A DNA stretch of 38,882 nucleotides, taken from the NCBI RefSeq assembly GCF_000376225.1, contig NZ_AQXL01000105.1, positions 1 to 38,882 on the forward strand, in the 5' to 3' direction. The position numbers were made by a program, and so were the translations under genes. The notes beneath the pieces were generated by a model. The model saw nothing but the letters and a program-made list of their open reading frames with translations, was not told the origin of the DNA and ran no database searches. Every line of letters starts with the position of its first letter. Positions within the stretch are counted from its first letter, which is position 1. Origin of the DNA: Effusibacillus pohliae DSM 22757 (GTDB lineage Bacteria > Bacillota > Bacilli > Tumebacillales > Effusibacillaceae). This document shows positions 7,822 through 16,922 of the stretch, piece after piece.

Positions 7822-8805
7822 ATGACGGATGTAGTGTCACTCGGCGAGATGCTGATCGATTTTATGCCGGACCGGCGGGGGAATCTGGCGGATGTGGAGA
7901 CGTTCCGGAAAGCGCCGGGGGGCGCGCCGGCGAATGTGGCGGTGGCCGTGTCACGGCTTGGCGGACAGGCTGCTTTTATCGGGAAAATGGGACGTGATCC
8001 GTTCGGCCGCTTTCTCGTCGAGGTACTGGAACGGGAAGGGATTGACACGCGCGGCGTGGTGCTGACCGATGAAGCGAAAACCGGACTGGCGTTTGTCGCG
8101 CTCGATGAGCGGGGCGACCGCAGCTTCCTGTTTTACCGGGATCCGTCGGCCGACATGCTGCTGCGGCAAGCAGATGTCAACGAACAGTTGCTGCGGGAAG
8201 GAATCGTGTTTCATTTCGGATCGGTCACACAGGTCCACCCGGAATCGCGGCAAGCGACGGTGACGGCGGCGCAGCGGGCGAGGGAGTTCGGCAAAATCGT
8301 CTCGTTCGATGTGAATCTGCGGCTCCATCTCTGGCCGAGCCTGCAGGCGGCGGTGCAGCAAATCAGCGAAACGGTGCCGCTCTGCGACATTCTGAAAGTG
8401 TCGGAAGAGGAGATGGAATGGCTGACGGGGACGTCCGATCTGCCGGAAGGCTCGCAGACCTTGCTGCAAAAAGGTCCGCAACTGGTCGTGGTGACATTGG
8501 GCGACAAGGGAACGTATTACCGGACGGCCGATTTTGCCGGGCGCGTTCCGGCGTTCCGTGTCCAACCAGTCGATACGACAGGGGCGGGCGATGCGTTTGT
8601 CGGCGGGCTGCTGCTGCAGGTGTGCGACCGGGTGAAGGGCCGCTCGCTTGCACAGGTGATCGGCTTTGAAGAGGAGCTGCGGGAAGTGATCCGTTATGCG
8701 AATGCGGTGGGCGCGCTGACCGTCACCCGGCCGGGGGCGATTCCCGCTTTGCCGACCAAGCGGGAAGTGTACGATTTTATGTACGCGCACCGGGCGAAGA
8801 GGTAG
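7822..8805 (+). CDS. PfkB-family sugar kinase, probable fructokinase
   Basis: A 327-residue ribokinase-fold kinase that phosphorylates a sugar with ATP. Both PfkB signatures are present: the N-terminal GG-A-N motif in APGGAPANVAVAVSRLG (about residues 33-48) and the C-terminal DTTGAGDAFVGGLLLQ (about 250-265), whose aspartate is the catalytic base. Overall it resembles bacterial fructokinases such as ScrK; 2-keto-3-deoxygluconate kinases look similar and cannot be excluded. GAGGAG precedes ATG 7822. There is no sugar transporter or hydrolase beside it, so the substrate is not supported by context. It appears monocistronic, ended by the hairpin at 8860-8895. Confidence 0.85.
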   Translation: MTDVVSLGEMLIDFMPDRRGNLADVETFRKAPGGAPANVAVAVSRLGGQAAFIGKMGRDPFGRFLVEVLEREGIDTRGVVLTDEAKTGLAFVALDERGDRSFLFYRDPSADMLLRQADVNEQLLREGIVFHFGSVTQVHPESRQATVTAAQRAREFGKIVSFDVNLRLHLWPSLQAAVQQISETVPLCDILKVSEEEMEWLTGTSDLPEGSQTLLQKGPQLVVVTLGDKGTYYRTADFAGRVPAFRVQPVDTTGAGDAFVGGLLLQVCDRVKGRSLAQVIGFEEELREVIRYANAVGALTVTRPGAIPALPTKREVYDFMYAHRAKR

Positions 8806-8859
8806 CAGGAATGCACGGGCGCATCGAAAAAACTCGATGATACTGCTATTTCAAAGAGC

Positions 8860-8895
8860 GGGGGCTGCCCGAACCGACTTATTCGGGTAGCCCCC
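8860..8895. terminator. Shared terminator hairpin between the PfkB kinase and the DUF3055 gene
   Basis: GGGGGCTGCCCGAA (8860-8873) pairs with TTCGGGTAGCCCCC (8882-8895) with one mismatch near the middle. Short T-containing tails lie on both sides. It sits between convergent genes. Confidence 0.65.
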
Positions 8896-8910
8896 AGCTT
8901 TGTATGCCGA

Positions 8911-9198
8911 TCAGTATTGTTGATGGCGGACAGGGTCGGTCAGCGATTCCTTCAGAAAATTCGACAGATGTTGCGCATCTTCCAGGCTGAGTTTGAACCA
9001 GTTCGCCAAATAGTCAATATTCTCAACATCGTCGCCATCCAAGAGTGCGCTTCGATTGGATTGCAGACAGGTCACAATCGTCTTTCCATAGAAGTGTTCG
9101 GAATTGGTCAACGTAAAATCAAACCGTTTTCCCCCCGTAATAAACCCGATGTGGCGGGTCCGGGTCGTTTCCACTTCATCGAACAAAATCTCATCCAC
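8911..9198 (-). CDS. DUF3055 family protein
   Basis: A 95-residue soluble protein. The family's segments are visible: DEVETTRTRHIGF at the start, then a FDFTLTNSEHFYGKTIVTCLQSN core and the C-terminal leucine-rich helix ending FLKESLTDP. No biochemical function is known to me. I chose GTG 9198 because AAAGGAGG lies 8 bases upstream and the family begins at this point; a longer in-frame version from 9282 adds 28 residues without family similarity. It is convergent with the sugar kinase gene and divergent from tex. The 9199-9524 spacer holds no recognised gene. Confidence 0.78.
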   Translation of the reverse strand: MDEILFDEVETTRTRHIGFITGGKRFDFTLTNSEHFYGKTIVTCLQSNRSALLDGDDVENIDYLANWFKLSLEDAQHLSNFLKESLTDPVRHQQY

Positions 9199-9524
9199 TC
9201 GAATCGCCTCCTTTTGCGAAAAATTTCCGAGCATGCGGATGATGCCGTACTCGAGTACCTTCATCATACTCGATTTGATCAAAAAAATAAAGGGCCAATT
9301 TCAAAAAACCAAGACAAAATTTCTGTCGCTGCCATCGAAATGTACATTCATCTATTGGAATACAAACGAATTCTAGAAAAACGGAATGGACAGACTTGGC
9401 TGCTCTCCGATTGGATCCACTTCCGTTCGACGCAAGTTCGGTTTCCGCTGTTGCAGCCACTGCTGGAACAACTCGAACGCGGCTCCTGCAGGTGGTACAA
9501 TGGGGGCAGAACGGAGGGGGTTGG

Positions 9525-11729
9525 ATGGCGATGGAAGAACCGGATTTTGCGCACATCATCGGCGGGGAGCTGAATCTCCGCAAACAACAGGTGGCGGCCG
9601 CGATCGCGCTGCTGGATGAAGGCAACACGATTCCGTTTATCGCCCGCTACCGGAAAGAAGCGACCGGTGAACTGGACGAAAATCAGCTTCGTGCGATCCA
9701 GGAACGGCTGGCGAGCCTGCGAAACCTGTTCGCCCGGCGGCAGGAAGTGTACCGGCTGATCGAGGAACAAGGGAAGATGACGGACGAATTGGCGGCGGCG
9801 ATTCAACAGGCGAAAAACCTGACCGAGCTGGAGGATCTGTACCGCCCCTACCGCCCGAAACGGAAGACCCGGGCGTCGGTCGCGCGGGAAAAAGGACTGG
9901 AACCTTTGGCGCAATGGCTCGTGCAGGACGGAAAAGGGGACGTTCTGGCGGAAGCTGCCCGCTACATATCGGATGAAACAGGAGTGGCCACGGTGGAAGA
10001 GGCGCTGCAAGGGGCACTCGATATCTTCGCTGAGGAAGTGGCGGATGATGCGGAAAACCGCAAACGGGTCCGGGAGCTGACCCTGAAACACGGAACGATC
10101 GTCAGCAAGGCGGTCGATCCGTCGGTCGAATCGGTCTACCAAGCCTACTACGAATATGAAGAGCCGCTCGGCAAAGTGCCGCCGCACCGGATCCTGGCGA
10201 TGAACCGGGGGGAGCGGGAAGAATTTTTGAAGGTGTCGGTGAAAGCGCCCGTGGATGAAATTCTCGCCTACCTGCAAAAAAGGGCGTTGCCGAAGGCGGA
10301 GAACAGGCCAAACGCACCGATTGTCCAAACGGACGCGACTCCGTATTTGCTGGAAACGGTGCATGATGCGTACAAGCGGCTGATCGCCCCGGCGGTCGAG
10401 CGGGAAGTGCGGGCGATTCTCACCGAAAAAGCGGAAGAACAAGCGATCCGCGTATTTTCCGCCAATCTGCGGCAACTGCTGCTGCAACCGCCGGTGCGAG
10501 GCAAGGTGGTGATGGGGATCGACCCCGCCTACCGCACAGGCTGCAAGGTTGCTGTGGTCGACGAGACCGGGAAAGTGCTGGACATTGCGGTCACCTATCC
10601 GACTCCGCCGCAGAACAAAACGGCGGAAGCGAAGCGGATCCTGGCGGGACTGATCGAAAAACACGACGTAGACGTGATTGCCATTGGCAACGGTACGGCC
10701 TCCCGCGAAACGGAGCAATTCGTCGCCGATCTAATTCGGGAATTGCCGCAGGAAGTGGTTTATGTGATCGTTTCCGAAGCGGGAGCCAGCGTGTATTCCG
10801 CATCCAAGCTGGCGGGCGAGGAATTTCCCAACCTGGACGTGGCGGAGCGCAGTGCGATTTCGATTGCCCGCCGCTTGCAGGATCCATTGGCGGAACTGGT
10901 GAAAATCGACCCGAAATCGATCGGCGTCGGCCAGTACCAGCACGATGTTTCCCAGAAACGGTTGGAAGAGCAGTTGACGTATGTGGTGGAATCGGCGGTC
11001 AACTCGGTCGGGGTCGATCTGAACACCGCTTCCCCGTCGCTTTTGTCCTACGTATCCGGGCTTTCGCCGGCGGTCGCGAAAAGCGTCGTCGCGTACCGCG
11101 AGCAAAACGGGAAATTCGAAACCCGCCGCCAACTGTTCGATGTGCCGCGGCTGGGACCGAAAACGTTTGAGCAGGCGGCCGGATTTTTGCGTATCCCAAA
11201 CGGGGGGTATCCGCTCGATAATACGCCGATTCACCCGGAATCCTACGCGGCTGCCGAGTCCCTGTTGGAAAAATTGGGCTTTACCGTGGAAGCCGTGAAC
11301 GATCCGGAACAACGTGAACCGCTCATGCGGGCGCTGCAGGGGGTGGATGTGACGGCCGTGGCAGCGGCACTGGGGATCGGCGTTCCGACGCTGCGGGACA
11401 TCATCGAGGCGCTGCAGAAACCGGGCCGCGACCCGCGGGAGGAATTGCCGCCGCCTGTATTCCGCACCGATGTACTGAAGCTGGAAGATCTGGCGGAAGG
11501 CATGATTCTCAAGGGGACTGTCCGGAACGTGGTCGATTTTGGCGCGTTTGTCGATATCGGGCTGAAAAATGACGGGCTGGTACATATCTCCGAACTGTCC
11601 GACCGGTTTGTGCGGCATCCGATGGATGTGGTGGCCGTCGGCGATATTGTCGAAGTGCGGGTGAAAAGCATCGACCGCAACAAAGGACGGGTCGGCCTGT
11701 CGATGAAAGGGCTGCCGGCTCATAACTAG
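9525..11729 (+). CDS. tex: Tex family RNA-binding protein (S1 domain)
   Basis: A 734-residue Tex/Spt6-like nucleic-acid-binding protein thought to act on transcription complexes. The usual order is visible: an N-terminal helical region from FAHIIGGELNLRKQQVAAAI through IPFIARYRKEATG (about 1-200), a YqgF/RNase H-like domain containing MGIDPAYRTGCKVAVVDETG (about 325-450), a helix-hairpin-helix module with VDLNTASPSLLSYVSGLSP, and a C-terminal S1 domain beginning GMILKGTVRNVVDFGAFVDI. I chose ATG 9525 because GGAGG sits 7 bases upstream; the frame is open back to 9396 without support. TACAAT at 9496-9501 may be its -10. Confidence 0.95.
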   Translation: MAMEEPDFAHIIGGELNLRKQQVAAAIALLDEGNTIPFIARYRKEATGELDENQLRAIQERLASLRNLFARRQEVYRLIEEQGKMTDELAAAIQQAKNLTELEDLYRPYRPKRKTRASVAREKGLEPLAQWLVQDGKGDVLAEAARYISDETGVATVEEALQGALDIFAEEVADDAENRKRVRELTLKHGTIVSKAVDPSVESVYQAYYEYEEPLGKVPPHRILAMNRGEREEFLKVSVKAPVDEILAYLQKRALPKAENRPNAPIVQTDATPYLLETVHDAYKRLIAPAVEREVRAILTEKAEEQAIRVFSANLRQLLLQPPVRGKVVMGIDPAYRTGCKVAVVDETGKVLDIAVTYPTPPQNKTAEAKRILAGLIEKHDVDVIAIGNGTASRETEQFVADLIRELPQEVVYVIVSEAGASVYSASKLAGEEFPNLDVAERSAISIARRLQDPLAELVKIDPKSIGVGQYQHDVSQKRLEEQLTYVVESAVNSVGVDLNTASPSLLSYVSGLSPAVAKSVVAYREQNGKFETRRQLFDVPRLGPKTFEQAAGFLRIPNGGYPLDNTPIHPESYAAAESLLEKLGFTVEAVNDPEQREPLMRALQGVDVTAVAAALGIGVPTLRDIIEALQKPGRDPREELPPPVFRTDVLKLEDLAEGMILKGTVRNVVDFGAFVDIGLKNDGLVHISELSDRFVRHPMDVVAVGDIVEVRVKSIDRNKGRVGLSMKGLPAHN

Positions 11730-11786
11730 GGTGTCGGAAGGCTGCCGGGCATTGGTTGGAGACGGCGGGAGGCAGGCACGCGGCGC

Positions 11787-11817
11787 TCATATTTTCCCTC
11801 CGACGTGGTGATACTTT
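11787..11817 (+). promoter_or_regulatory. Possible sigma-E-like sporulation promoter of the coat gene
   Basis: TCATATT (11787-11793) matches the sigma-E -35 pattern; GATACTTT (11810-11817) resembles the -10 at five of eight positions. The 16-base spacer is slightly long. Placement before a spore coat gene makes this worth noting. Confidence 0.3.
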
Positions 11818-11866
11818 TTATTTGTGGGCCAGTGGCCTGCAAAAAATCACACTGGAGGAGATGGAC

Positions 11867-12496
11867 ATGGCAGCAAATCTGGGTGCGCATGAAGTGATGG
11901 AACTGCACGAAGTGCTGACCGACGCGATCGACGGGATCAACCAGTTCCAACTGTACCGGCCGCACGTGCAAGATCCGCAGCTGCGGCAAATCCTGGACAA
12001 GCAGATCCAGTTCATGACGCAGGAATACAACAGCATCGTGCAGGCGCTGCAGCAGCAGGGTGCAGGCCAGGCGGTTCCTTACCGCACGCCGCGGCAGGCG
12101 AACGTGCAATACGGATTGCAGAATCCGGCCACCGTTACGCCGAACGCTTCCGCCAATCAAATGGATGACCGGGATGTCGCGAGCGGCATGCTGGGCTGCC
12201 ACAAAGCGTCCGCCTGCACCCGAATGGTGGCGGCGCTCGAGTTTGCCAATCCGCAACTGCGCCGGATGGTGCAACAGTCGGCGGTCAACTGCGCGGAGCA
12301 GGCATACGAAGTGTGGCAGTACATGAATCAAAAAGGCTATTACCAGGTACCGACGATGCAGCAAACGACCACCAACACGATGCTGCACACCTACGGTGCT
12401 GCACCCATGGGCAACATGGGCGGGATGGCTGCCGCCGGCCAGGCGAACCAGCAAATGGCATCCCAACAATCGCCGGCAAACCCGCAATATCAATAA
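11867..12496 (+). CDS. CotF-like spore coat protein
   Basis: A 209-residue Coat_F family protein, a component of the spore coat made late in sporulation. Two helical ferritin-like stretches are visible: residues 5-65 (HEVMELHEVLTDAIDGINQF and onward) and about 105-160 (CHKASACTRMVAALEFANPQ through QAYEVWQYMNQKGYY). The last 45 residues are Gln/Met/Ala/Asn-rich with no clear fold, as in many coat proteins. GGAGGAG precedes ATG 11867; ATG 11861 lies too close to it. It sits alone between tex and a strong terminator, consistent with independent sporulation control. The exact coat layer is unknown. Confidence 0.82.
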   Translation: MAANLGAHEVMELHEVLTDAIDGINQFQLYRPHVQDPQLRQILDKQIQFMTQEYNSIVQALQQQGAGQAVPYRTPRQANVQYGLQNPATVTPNASANQMDDRDVASGMLGCHKASACTRMVAALEFANPQLRRMVQQSAVNCAEQAYEVWQYMNQKGYYQVPTMQQTTTNTMLHTYGAAPMGNMGGMAAAGQANQQMASQQSPANPQYQ

Positions 12497-12546
12497 GAGC
12501 AGAGGAAACTTGGCTAAAACCGCCCGCCACATCACCAAGCGAAGTG

Positions 12547-12565
12547 ACGCTACGCTTCGTAGCGT
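12547..12565. repeat. Perfect 8-bp hairpin downstream of the coat gene
   Basis: ACGCTACG (12547-12554), loop CTT, CGTAGCGT (12558-12565). There is no T tail, so it is not a typical terminator by itself. It lies between the coat gene stop and the terminator at 12615. Confidence 0.5.
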
Positions 12566-12614
12566 ACTCCGAGACCCGTGTGCGGGCAACGCCGAGTTGA
12601 TCGTCCGGTGATCA

Positions 12615-12648
12615 AAAAATCGGCCTACCGTCGCGTAGGCCGATTTTT
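12615..12648. terminator. Strong bidirectional terminator
   Basis: AAAAATCGGCCTAC (12615-12628) and GTAGGCCGATTTTT (12635-12648) are perfect inverted repeats around loop CGTCGC, giving U-tails on both strands. It should end the coat gene transcript. Confidence 0.9.
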
Positions 12649-12871
12649 GTTGGGGTACGCCCGGGAGAAACGGTTGTCGGCTGCGTTACCGGCTCCCAGG
12701 CGCTGATCGCGGACGAGTTGAACAATACGACGGCCATTCTCGCGTCTGCCGCACTGGTCAGCGTCGGGACGGCTGCAGGCATCTTTGGCTCGCAGTGGGA
12801 TCCACCATGTTCATGTCCACATCGAACCGCTGGAAGAAGGCTGGACAGCCGGAAAAAAAGCGGCGCGATGA
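12649..12871 (+). pseudogene. Frameshifted relic of a small protein gene
   Basis: The frame from 12649 reads GETVVGCVTGSQALIADEL and continues through an Ala/Val/Gly-rich hydrophobic stretch to GIFGSQW. If one G of the GGG at 12797-12799 is dropped, the frame carries on as IHHVHVHIEPLEEGWTAG and stops at TGA 12871. Both halves look like real protein, a membrane segment followed by a His-rich polar tail, so a one-base frameshift is likely. No start codon is available, because the upstream end meets the terminator at 12615-12648. I do not recognise the family. Confidence 0.4.
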
Positions 12872-12956
12872 ATGGCGGTACAGGCTGAACGTTCCGGAGA
12901 GGGTTTGCCGGAAGCTTGGAACAGCCGGGATTCCGGGACAGTCGGAACCGCGGAAG

Positions 12957-12986
12957 TTGCTCGCGCTTTTCCCGGACGGTTATAAT
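12957..12986 (+). promoter_or_regulatory. Promoter of the thiL-tsaEB-rimI-tsaD operon
   Basis: TTGCTC (12957-12962), an 18-base spacer and a perfect TATAAT (12981-12986), 37 bases before thiL. No other gene or promoter is visible in 12872-13023. Confidence 0.65.
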
Positions 12987-13023
12987 GAAAAAATGAACAT
13001 GCTGGGCTGAAAGGATGACGGGC

Positions 13024-14034
13024 ATGAATCTGCGGGAACTCGGGGAGTTTGGACTGATCGACCGGCTGCGGGCGAAACTGCATCCGGCCGATCGATCGGT
13101 GGTGGTCGGTATCGGCGATGATGCGGCCGTTTTGGCTTATGATCCGGCGTCCCATGTGGTGATGACCAGCGACATGCTCGTTGAAGGCGTGCACTTTCGG
13201 GAGGACACGATCGATTTTCATTCGCTCGGCTGGAAGTCGATCGCGGCTTCCTTGTCGGATATCGCCGCCATGGGGGGGATTCCGCGGCACGCGGTGGTGT
13301 CGCTGGCGGTTCCTTCCGCGTACGAGGTTGCAAAATTGGAACGGCTGTATGAAGGAATCGCGGAGATCTGCCAGCAATACAGCACGCATGTGGTGGGCGG
13401 CGACATCGTCAAAACGGACGGGCCGTTGGTGATCTCCGTCACCCTCAACGGTGAGGTGGAGCAGGGGAAAGCGCTGCTTCGTTCCGGCGCGCAGCCGGGA
13501 GATCTCGTTTTTGTGACGGGGACGATCGGTGGTTCGGCAGCCGGTCTCGCTCTGCTGGAAAGCGGGCAACAATCGTTGCTGCCGCCGGACGAACAGCTGG
13601 CGCTGCTGGCGTTTCACCAACGCCCGATCCCGCAGATTGAGGCTGGCAGGCTCCTTGCCGCCAGCGGGGAGTGCACGTCCTGCAATGATGTGTCGGACGG
13701 ACTTGCCAGCGAGCTAAACGAAATTGCAGCGGCCAGCGGCGTCGCGATCCGGATCCAAGAACGGCGGCTGCCGATCGCGCCGGCCGTCGCCAATTTTGCC
13801 CGCAGGTGCGGCCGAAGCGCCACTGATTGGGCGTTGTACGGGGGCGAGGACTACCAGTTGGTTGGGACGTTCCGTCCGTTGGGCTATGCGGCGCTGGCCG
13901 CGGTGTTCGAGATGAGCCGCATCCCGCTTGCGGTGATCGGTCGGGTGACGAACGGGTCGGGCGTTATTCTGGAAAAATCGGCCGGCGGCGAGAGGGAGCT
14001 GGCTGCGCGGGGATACAATCATTTTGCCGAATAG
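13024..14034 (+). CDS. thiL: Thiamine-monophosphate kinase ThiL
   Basis: A 336-residue enzyme that phosphorylates thiamine monophosphate to the active cofactor thiamine diphosphate. It has the AIRS/PurM-like fold: MNLRELGEFGLIDRL at the start, the metal-ATP loop VVVGIGDDAAVL, then TSDMLVEGVHF, SDIAAMGG and the later VSDGLASELNEIA, all typical of ThiL. AAAGGA lies 8 bases upstream of ATG 13024; ATG 13015 overlaps that site. It heads the operon with tsaE 11 bases downstream, the same order as ydiA-ydiB-ydiC-ydiD-gcp in B. subtilis. Confidence 0.95.
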   Translation: MNLRELGEFGLIDRLRAKLHPADRSVVVGIGDDAAVLAYDPASHVVMTSDMLVEGVHFREDTIDFHSLGWKSIAASLSDIAAMGGIPRHAVVSLAVPSAYEVAKLERLYEGIAEICQQYSTHVVGGDIVKTDGPLVISVTLNGEVEQGKALLRSGAQPGDLVFVTGTIGGSAAGLALLESGQQSLLPPDEQLALLAFHQRPIPQIEAGRLLAASGECTSCNDVSDGLASELNEIAAASGVAIRIQERRLPIAPAVANFARRCGRSATDWALYGGEDYQLVGTFRPLGYAALAAVFEMSRIPLAVIGRVTNGSGVILEKSAGGERELAARGYNHFAE

Positions 14035-14045
14035 GAGGGGCGCGC

Positions 14046-14513
14046 GTGTTTCGGAGGACGACACATTCGCCGGAGCAGACCCGGGCCGTTGCGGAGCGGC
14101 TGGCGCGGCTTTTGCAGGCGGGCGATGTTCTGACTTTGACGGGCGATCTGGGAGCGGGCAAGACGACTTTCACACAGGGGCTGGCGAAAGGATTGGGGGT
14201 GGAGGAGCCGGTCAGTTCGCCCACCTTCATGCTGATCCGGGAATATGAGGGGCGGCTTCCGCTCTACCATATGGATGTCTACCGGCTGGGGGAGCAGGCC
14301 GGTTCGGAGGATCTCGGGATTGAGGAGTATCTGTACGGGGACGGGGTCTCGGTGATCGAATGGGCAGAATTTGTGCAACCTCTGCTTCCGGACGACTATT
14401 TGCAAGTAACCATTCGGAAGACGGGGGAATCGGAACGGCGGATTGAAATCGCCGGGCACGGTGTGCGGTTTGCCCGAATGCTTGAGGAGTTGGACGAAAC
14501 ATGCCCTATTTAG
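14046..14513 (+). CDS. tsaE: tRNA t6A37 biosynthesis ATPase TsaE
   Basis: A 155-residue P-loop ATPase that works with the TsaB-TsaD complex in making N6-threonylcarbamoyladenosine at position 37 of ANN-decoding tRNAs. The Walker A GDLGAGKTTFTQG lies at about residues 33-45, followed by SSPTFMLIREYEG and the family's YHMDVYRL and IEWAEF segments. GTG 14046 is the start, with AGGAGGGG directly upstream. Its 3' end overlaps the tsaB start by 13 bases, indicating translational coupling. TsaC/Sua5, which makes the threonylcarbamoyl-AMP donor, is not in this window. Confidence 0.95.
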   Translation: MFRRTTHSPEQTRAVAERLARLLQAGDVLTLTGDLGAGKTTFTQGLAKGLGVEEPVSSPTFMLIREYEGRLPLYHMDVYRLGEQAGSEDLGIEEYLYGDGVSVIEWAEFVQPLLPDDYLQVTIRKTGESERRIEIAGHGVRFARMLEELDETCPI

Positions 14514-15304
14514 CGGTCGATACAGCGACCCAGACGCTGACGGTGGCGATCGGCGAACGGGACCGGTTGCTGGCGGAAGCGTCTGTCGTCGTCAAGAAAA
14601 ATCATTCCAACCGGCTAATGCCGCTGATCGAATCGCTCTTGGTCAGCGCCGATTTGACGCCGGAGGACTTGAAAGGCATTGTGGTGGGGCACGGGCCGGG
14701 CTCTTATACGGGGGTGCGGATCGGCGTCACCACCGGCAAAATGCTGGCTTGGGCCTTGAAGATCCCGATCGTCGGAGTCTCCAGTCTGGACGGGTTGGCG
14801 ATGCATTACCGGGATGCCGACTGTTTGGTGTGCCCGCTGTTTGACGCCAGAAGGAAACAGGCGTATTGTGCCGTCTATGGGCGGCGGGAGGTACCGCGTG
14901 ACGGTGGTGGGGATGTTGCGGCGGACGGGCAAGCCATTTTTGCCAAAATGGAGCCGGACGCCATCCGCAAACTGGAAGATCTGTTCCCGCTGCTGGAGCG
15001 GCGGTTGGCGGAGCGCGAGAGTATTGGAAGTTCGCGGAGGGTGCTGTTTTTGGGCGACGGAGCGGACCATTACCGTGACCTCATCGTCGACCGGTTCGGG
15101 CAGCAGGCCTGTTTTCCGGCAAGCGGGGCGCGCAAACTGGTACGGGCGGCTCATCTGCTGGAAGCGGGGATCAGGCGAATCGAGGCGGGCGATACGGCTG
15201 TGGCGGAGCGGTTTGCACCGCAATACCTGCAACTGGTTGAGGCGGAAGCGAAGCTTTTGGGCATGCAGACGAGCGATGCATGCGGTAAGGATGGTGCCTG
15301 TTGA
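14501..15304 (+). CDS. tsaB: tRNA t6A37 biosynthesis dimerisation protein TsaB
   Basis: A 267-residue ASKHA-fold paralogue of TsaD that forms the core heterodimer with it and is not itself catalytic. The N-terminal MPYLAVDTATQTLTVAIGE and the conserved HGPGSYTGVRIGVTTGKMLA are diagnostic. It is longer than the roughly 230 residues of many TsaB proteins, with a variable insertion around residues 128-175. It overlaps tsaE at its start, and its stop TGA overlaps the TTG start of rimI. Confidence 0.94.
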   Translation: MPYLAVDTATQTLTVAIGERDRLLAEASVVVKKNHSNRLMPLIESLLVSADLTPEDLKGIVVGHGPGSYTGVRIGVTTGKMLAWALKIPIVGVSSLDGLAMHYRDADCLVCPLFDARRKQAYCAVYGRREVPRDGGGDVAADGQAIFAKMEPDAIRKLEDLFPLLERRLAERESIGSSRRVLFLGDGADHYRDLIVDRFGQQACFPASGARKLVRAAHLLEAGIRRIEAGDTAVAERFAPQYLQLVEAEAKLLGMQTSDACGKDGAC

Positions 15305-15783
15305 GCAAGATTACCTACCGCCGGATGCAGCTGTCAGACATTGACCGGATTCTGGAGATCGAACGGCAGTCGTTCTCGGCTCCCTGGTCGCGGGCGGCGT
15401 TTGAAAGAGAGCTGACGGGCAACCATTTTGCGAAATACATCGTGGTCGAAGTGGACGGACGTGTCGTCGGGCATGCGGGCATGTGGATTATCGTCGATGA
15501 AGCGCATATCACCAACATCGCGATCGATCCCGCCTACAGGGGCCGCAAGCTGGGGGAGAATCTGCTGCGGCAGATGATGGCGCTGGCTGTCTGGAACGGC
15601 GCCAGGCGGATGACGCTGGAGGTGCGCGTCTCGAACCAAACCGCGCAAAATCTGTACCGCAAACTCGGATTCCGCGGCTGCGGCATCCGTAAAAACTACT
15701 ATTCGGACAATCAGGAAGACGCGCTGATTATGTGGGCGGAGCTTAACCCGAATCAGCACGCGACGGATTCGATGGAAGGATAA
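15301..15783 (+). CDS. rimI: Ribosomal protein S18-alanine N-acetyltransferase-like GNAT RimI
   Basis: A 160-residue GNAT acetyltransferase of the RimI group, which acetylates protein N-termini such as that of ribosomal protein S18. The acetyl-CoA site is seen as AYRGRKLGENLLRQM (R-G-x-G/L pattern) at about residues 79-93; ITNIAIDP before it and NLYRKLGFRGCGIRKNYYSD after it are typical of RimI. The start is TTG 15301, overlapping the tsaB stop; upstream GTAAGGATGG supplies a weak ribosome binding site and coupling probably helps. Position between tsaB and tsaD matches ydiD of B. subtilis. Confidence 0.92.
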   Translation: MSKITYRRMQLSDIDRILEIERQSFSAPWSRAAFERELTGNHFAKYIVVEVDGRVVGHAGMWIIVDEAHITNIAIDPAYRGRKLGENLLRQMMALAVWNGARRMTLEVRVSNQTAQNLYRKLGFRGCGIRKNYYSDNQEDALIMWAELNPNQHATDSMEG

Positions 15784-15789
15784 GATGAC

Positions 15790-16890
15790 GTGATGGGTTG
15801 GCTACAACGGGCAAAAAGCAAATACCAGACGGACAGGGCGGCGGGCCGGCCTACCCTGATTCTCGGGATCGAAACCAGCTGCGACGAGACGTCGGCTGCG
15901 GTGATTCGCGGCGGCCGCGAGATTTTGTCGAACATCGTCTCCTCGCAGGTGGAAATCCATCAAAAGTTTGGCGGCGTGGTACCGGAAGTGGCATCCCGCC
16001 GGCATGTCGAGAATGTCGCGATCGTTGTGCAGGAGGCGCTGGACAAAGCGGGTGTCGGCCTGGATGATCTGTCGGCGGTTGCGGTCACATACGGACCGGG
16101 ACTGGTTGGCGCGCTGCTGGTCGGCGTGACAGCGGCGAAATCGATCGCCTACGCCCGGTCGCTGCCGCTGGTCGGTGTACATCATATCGCAGGGCACATC
16201 TACGCGAATTTTCTTGGGGGCGGGATGGAGCCGCCGTTGGTGGCGCTTGTCGTATCCGGCGGCCATACGGAGCTGATTTATATGCCGCAGCACGGCAGGT
16301 TCGAATTTCTCGGCCGGACGAGAGATGACGCGGCGGGTGAAGCGTACGACAAAGTGGCGCGGGCGATGGGGTTGCCGTATCCTGGCGGACCGGCGATCGA
16401 CCGGCTCGCGCATGTGGGGGATCCGGAAAAAATCGTGTTTCCCCGCGCCTGGCTGGAAGAAGGGTCGCTCGATTTCAGTTTTTCCGGCTTGAAGTCGGCG
16501 GTGATGAACGCGTTGCACAATGCGAAACAACGCGGCGAAAGATTGGATCCGGCAGATGTGGCGGCTGCTTTTCAGGCTTCAGTCGTCGATGTGCTGACGG
16601 AAAAAACGGTGCTTGCCGTTCGCCGGACAGGCGTCACCAACGTGGTGGTGGCGGGCGGAGTGGCGGCCAACCGCGGGCTCCGTGACAAGCTGCAGGAACG
16701 GGCCGGGCAGGAGGGATTTTCCGTGCTGTTCCCGCCGCTGTCGCTCTGCACCGACAACGCGGCGATGATCGCGGCCGCCGCCCATCCGTTTTACGAAAAA
16801 GGGTGGTTCCACAACCTTGACCTGAACGCCTATGCCAGCCTCCCGCTCACGCAGTGGGAAGCAGGTCCGTTTGTGGATTTGGCGAAGTAA
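15790..16890 (+). CDS. tsaD: tRNA t6A37 threonylcarbamoyltransferase TsaD
   Basis: A catalytic subunit of up to 366 residues that transfers the threonylcarbamoyl group to A37 of tRNA. Landmarks: [14 protein letters not shown] near residue 27, the iron-binding [11 protein letters not shown] histidines near 135, [11 protein letters not shown], and the C-terminal [10 protein letters not shown] with its metal-binding aspartate. The start is GTG 15790 or ATG 15793; GGAAGGA favours the former slightly. About 20 extra residues precede the usual family start. It is the last gene of the operon. The DnaA-box cluster begins 33 bases after its stop. Confidence 0.96.
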   Translation: MMGWLQRAKSKYQTDRAAGRPTLILGIETSCDETSAAVIRGGREILSNIVSSQVEIHQKFGGVVPEVASRRHVENVAIVVQEALDKAGVGLDDLSAVAVTYGPGLVGALLVGVTAAKSIAYARSLPLVGVHHIAGHIYANFLGGGMEPPLVALVVSGGHTELIYMPQHGRFEFLGRTRDDAAGEAYDKVARAMGLPYPGGPAIDRLAHVGDPEKIVFPRAWLEEGSLDFSFSGLKSAVMNALHNAKQRGERLDPADVAAAFQASVVDVLTEKTVLAVRRTGVTNVVVAGGVAANRGLRDKLQERAGQEGFSVLFPPLSLCTDNAAMIAAAAHPFYEKGWFHNLDLNAYASLPLTQWEAGPFVDLAK

Positions 16891-16922
16891 AGCAGCCTCT
16901 TCTGGATGTGCGCCTGAAGGGG

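Noticed and set aside
12612-13025. 137-codon minus-strand ORF across the relic and thiL promoter
   Set aside because: It covers a perfect terminator and the thiL promoter, and its translation has no recognisable domain; a shadow of the plus-strand relic.
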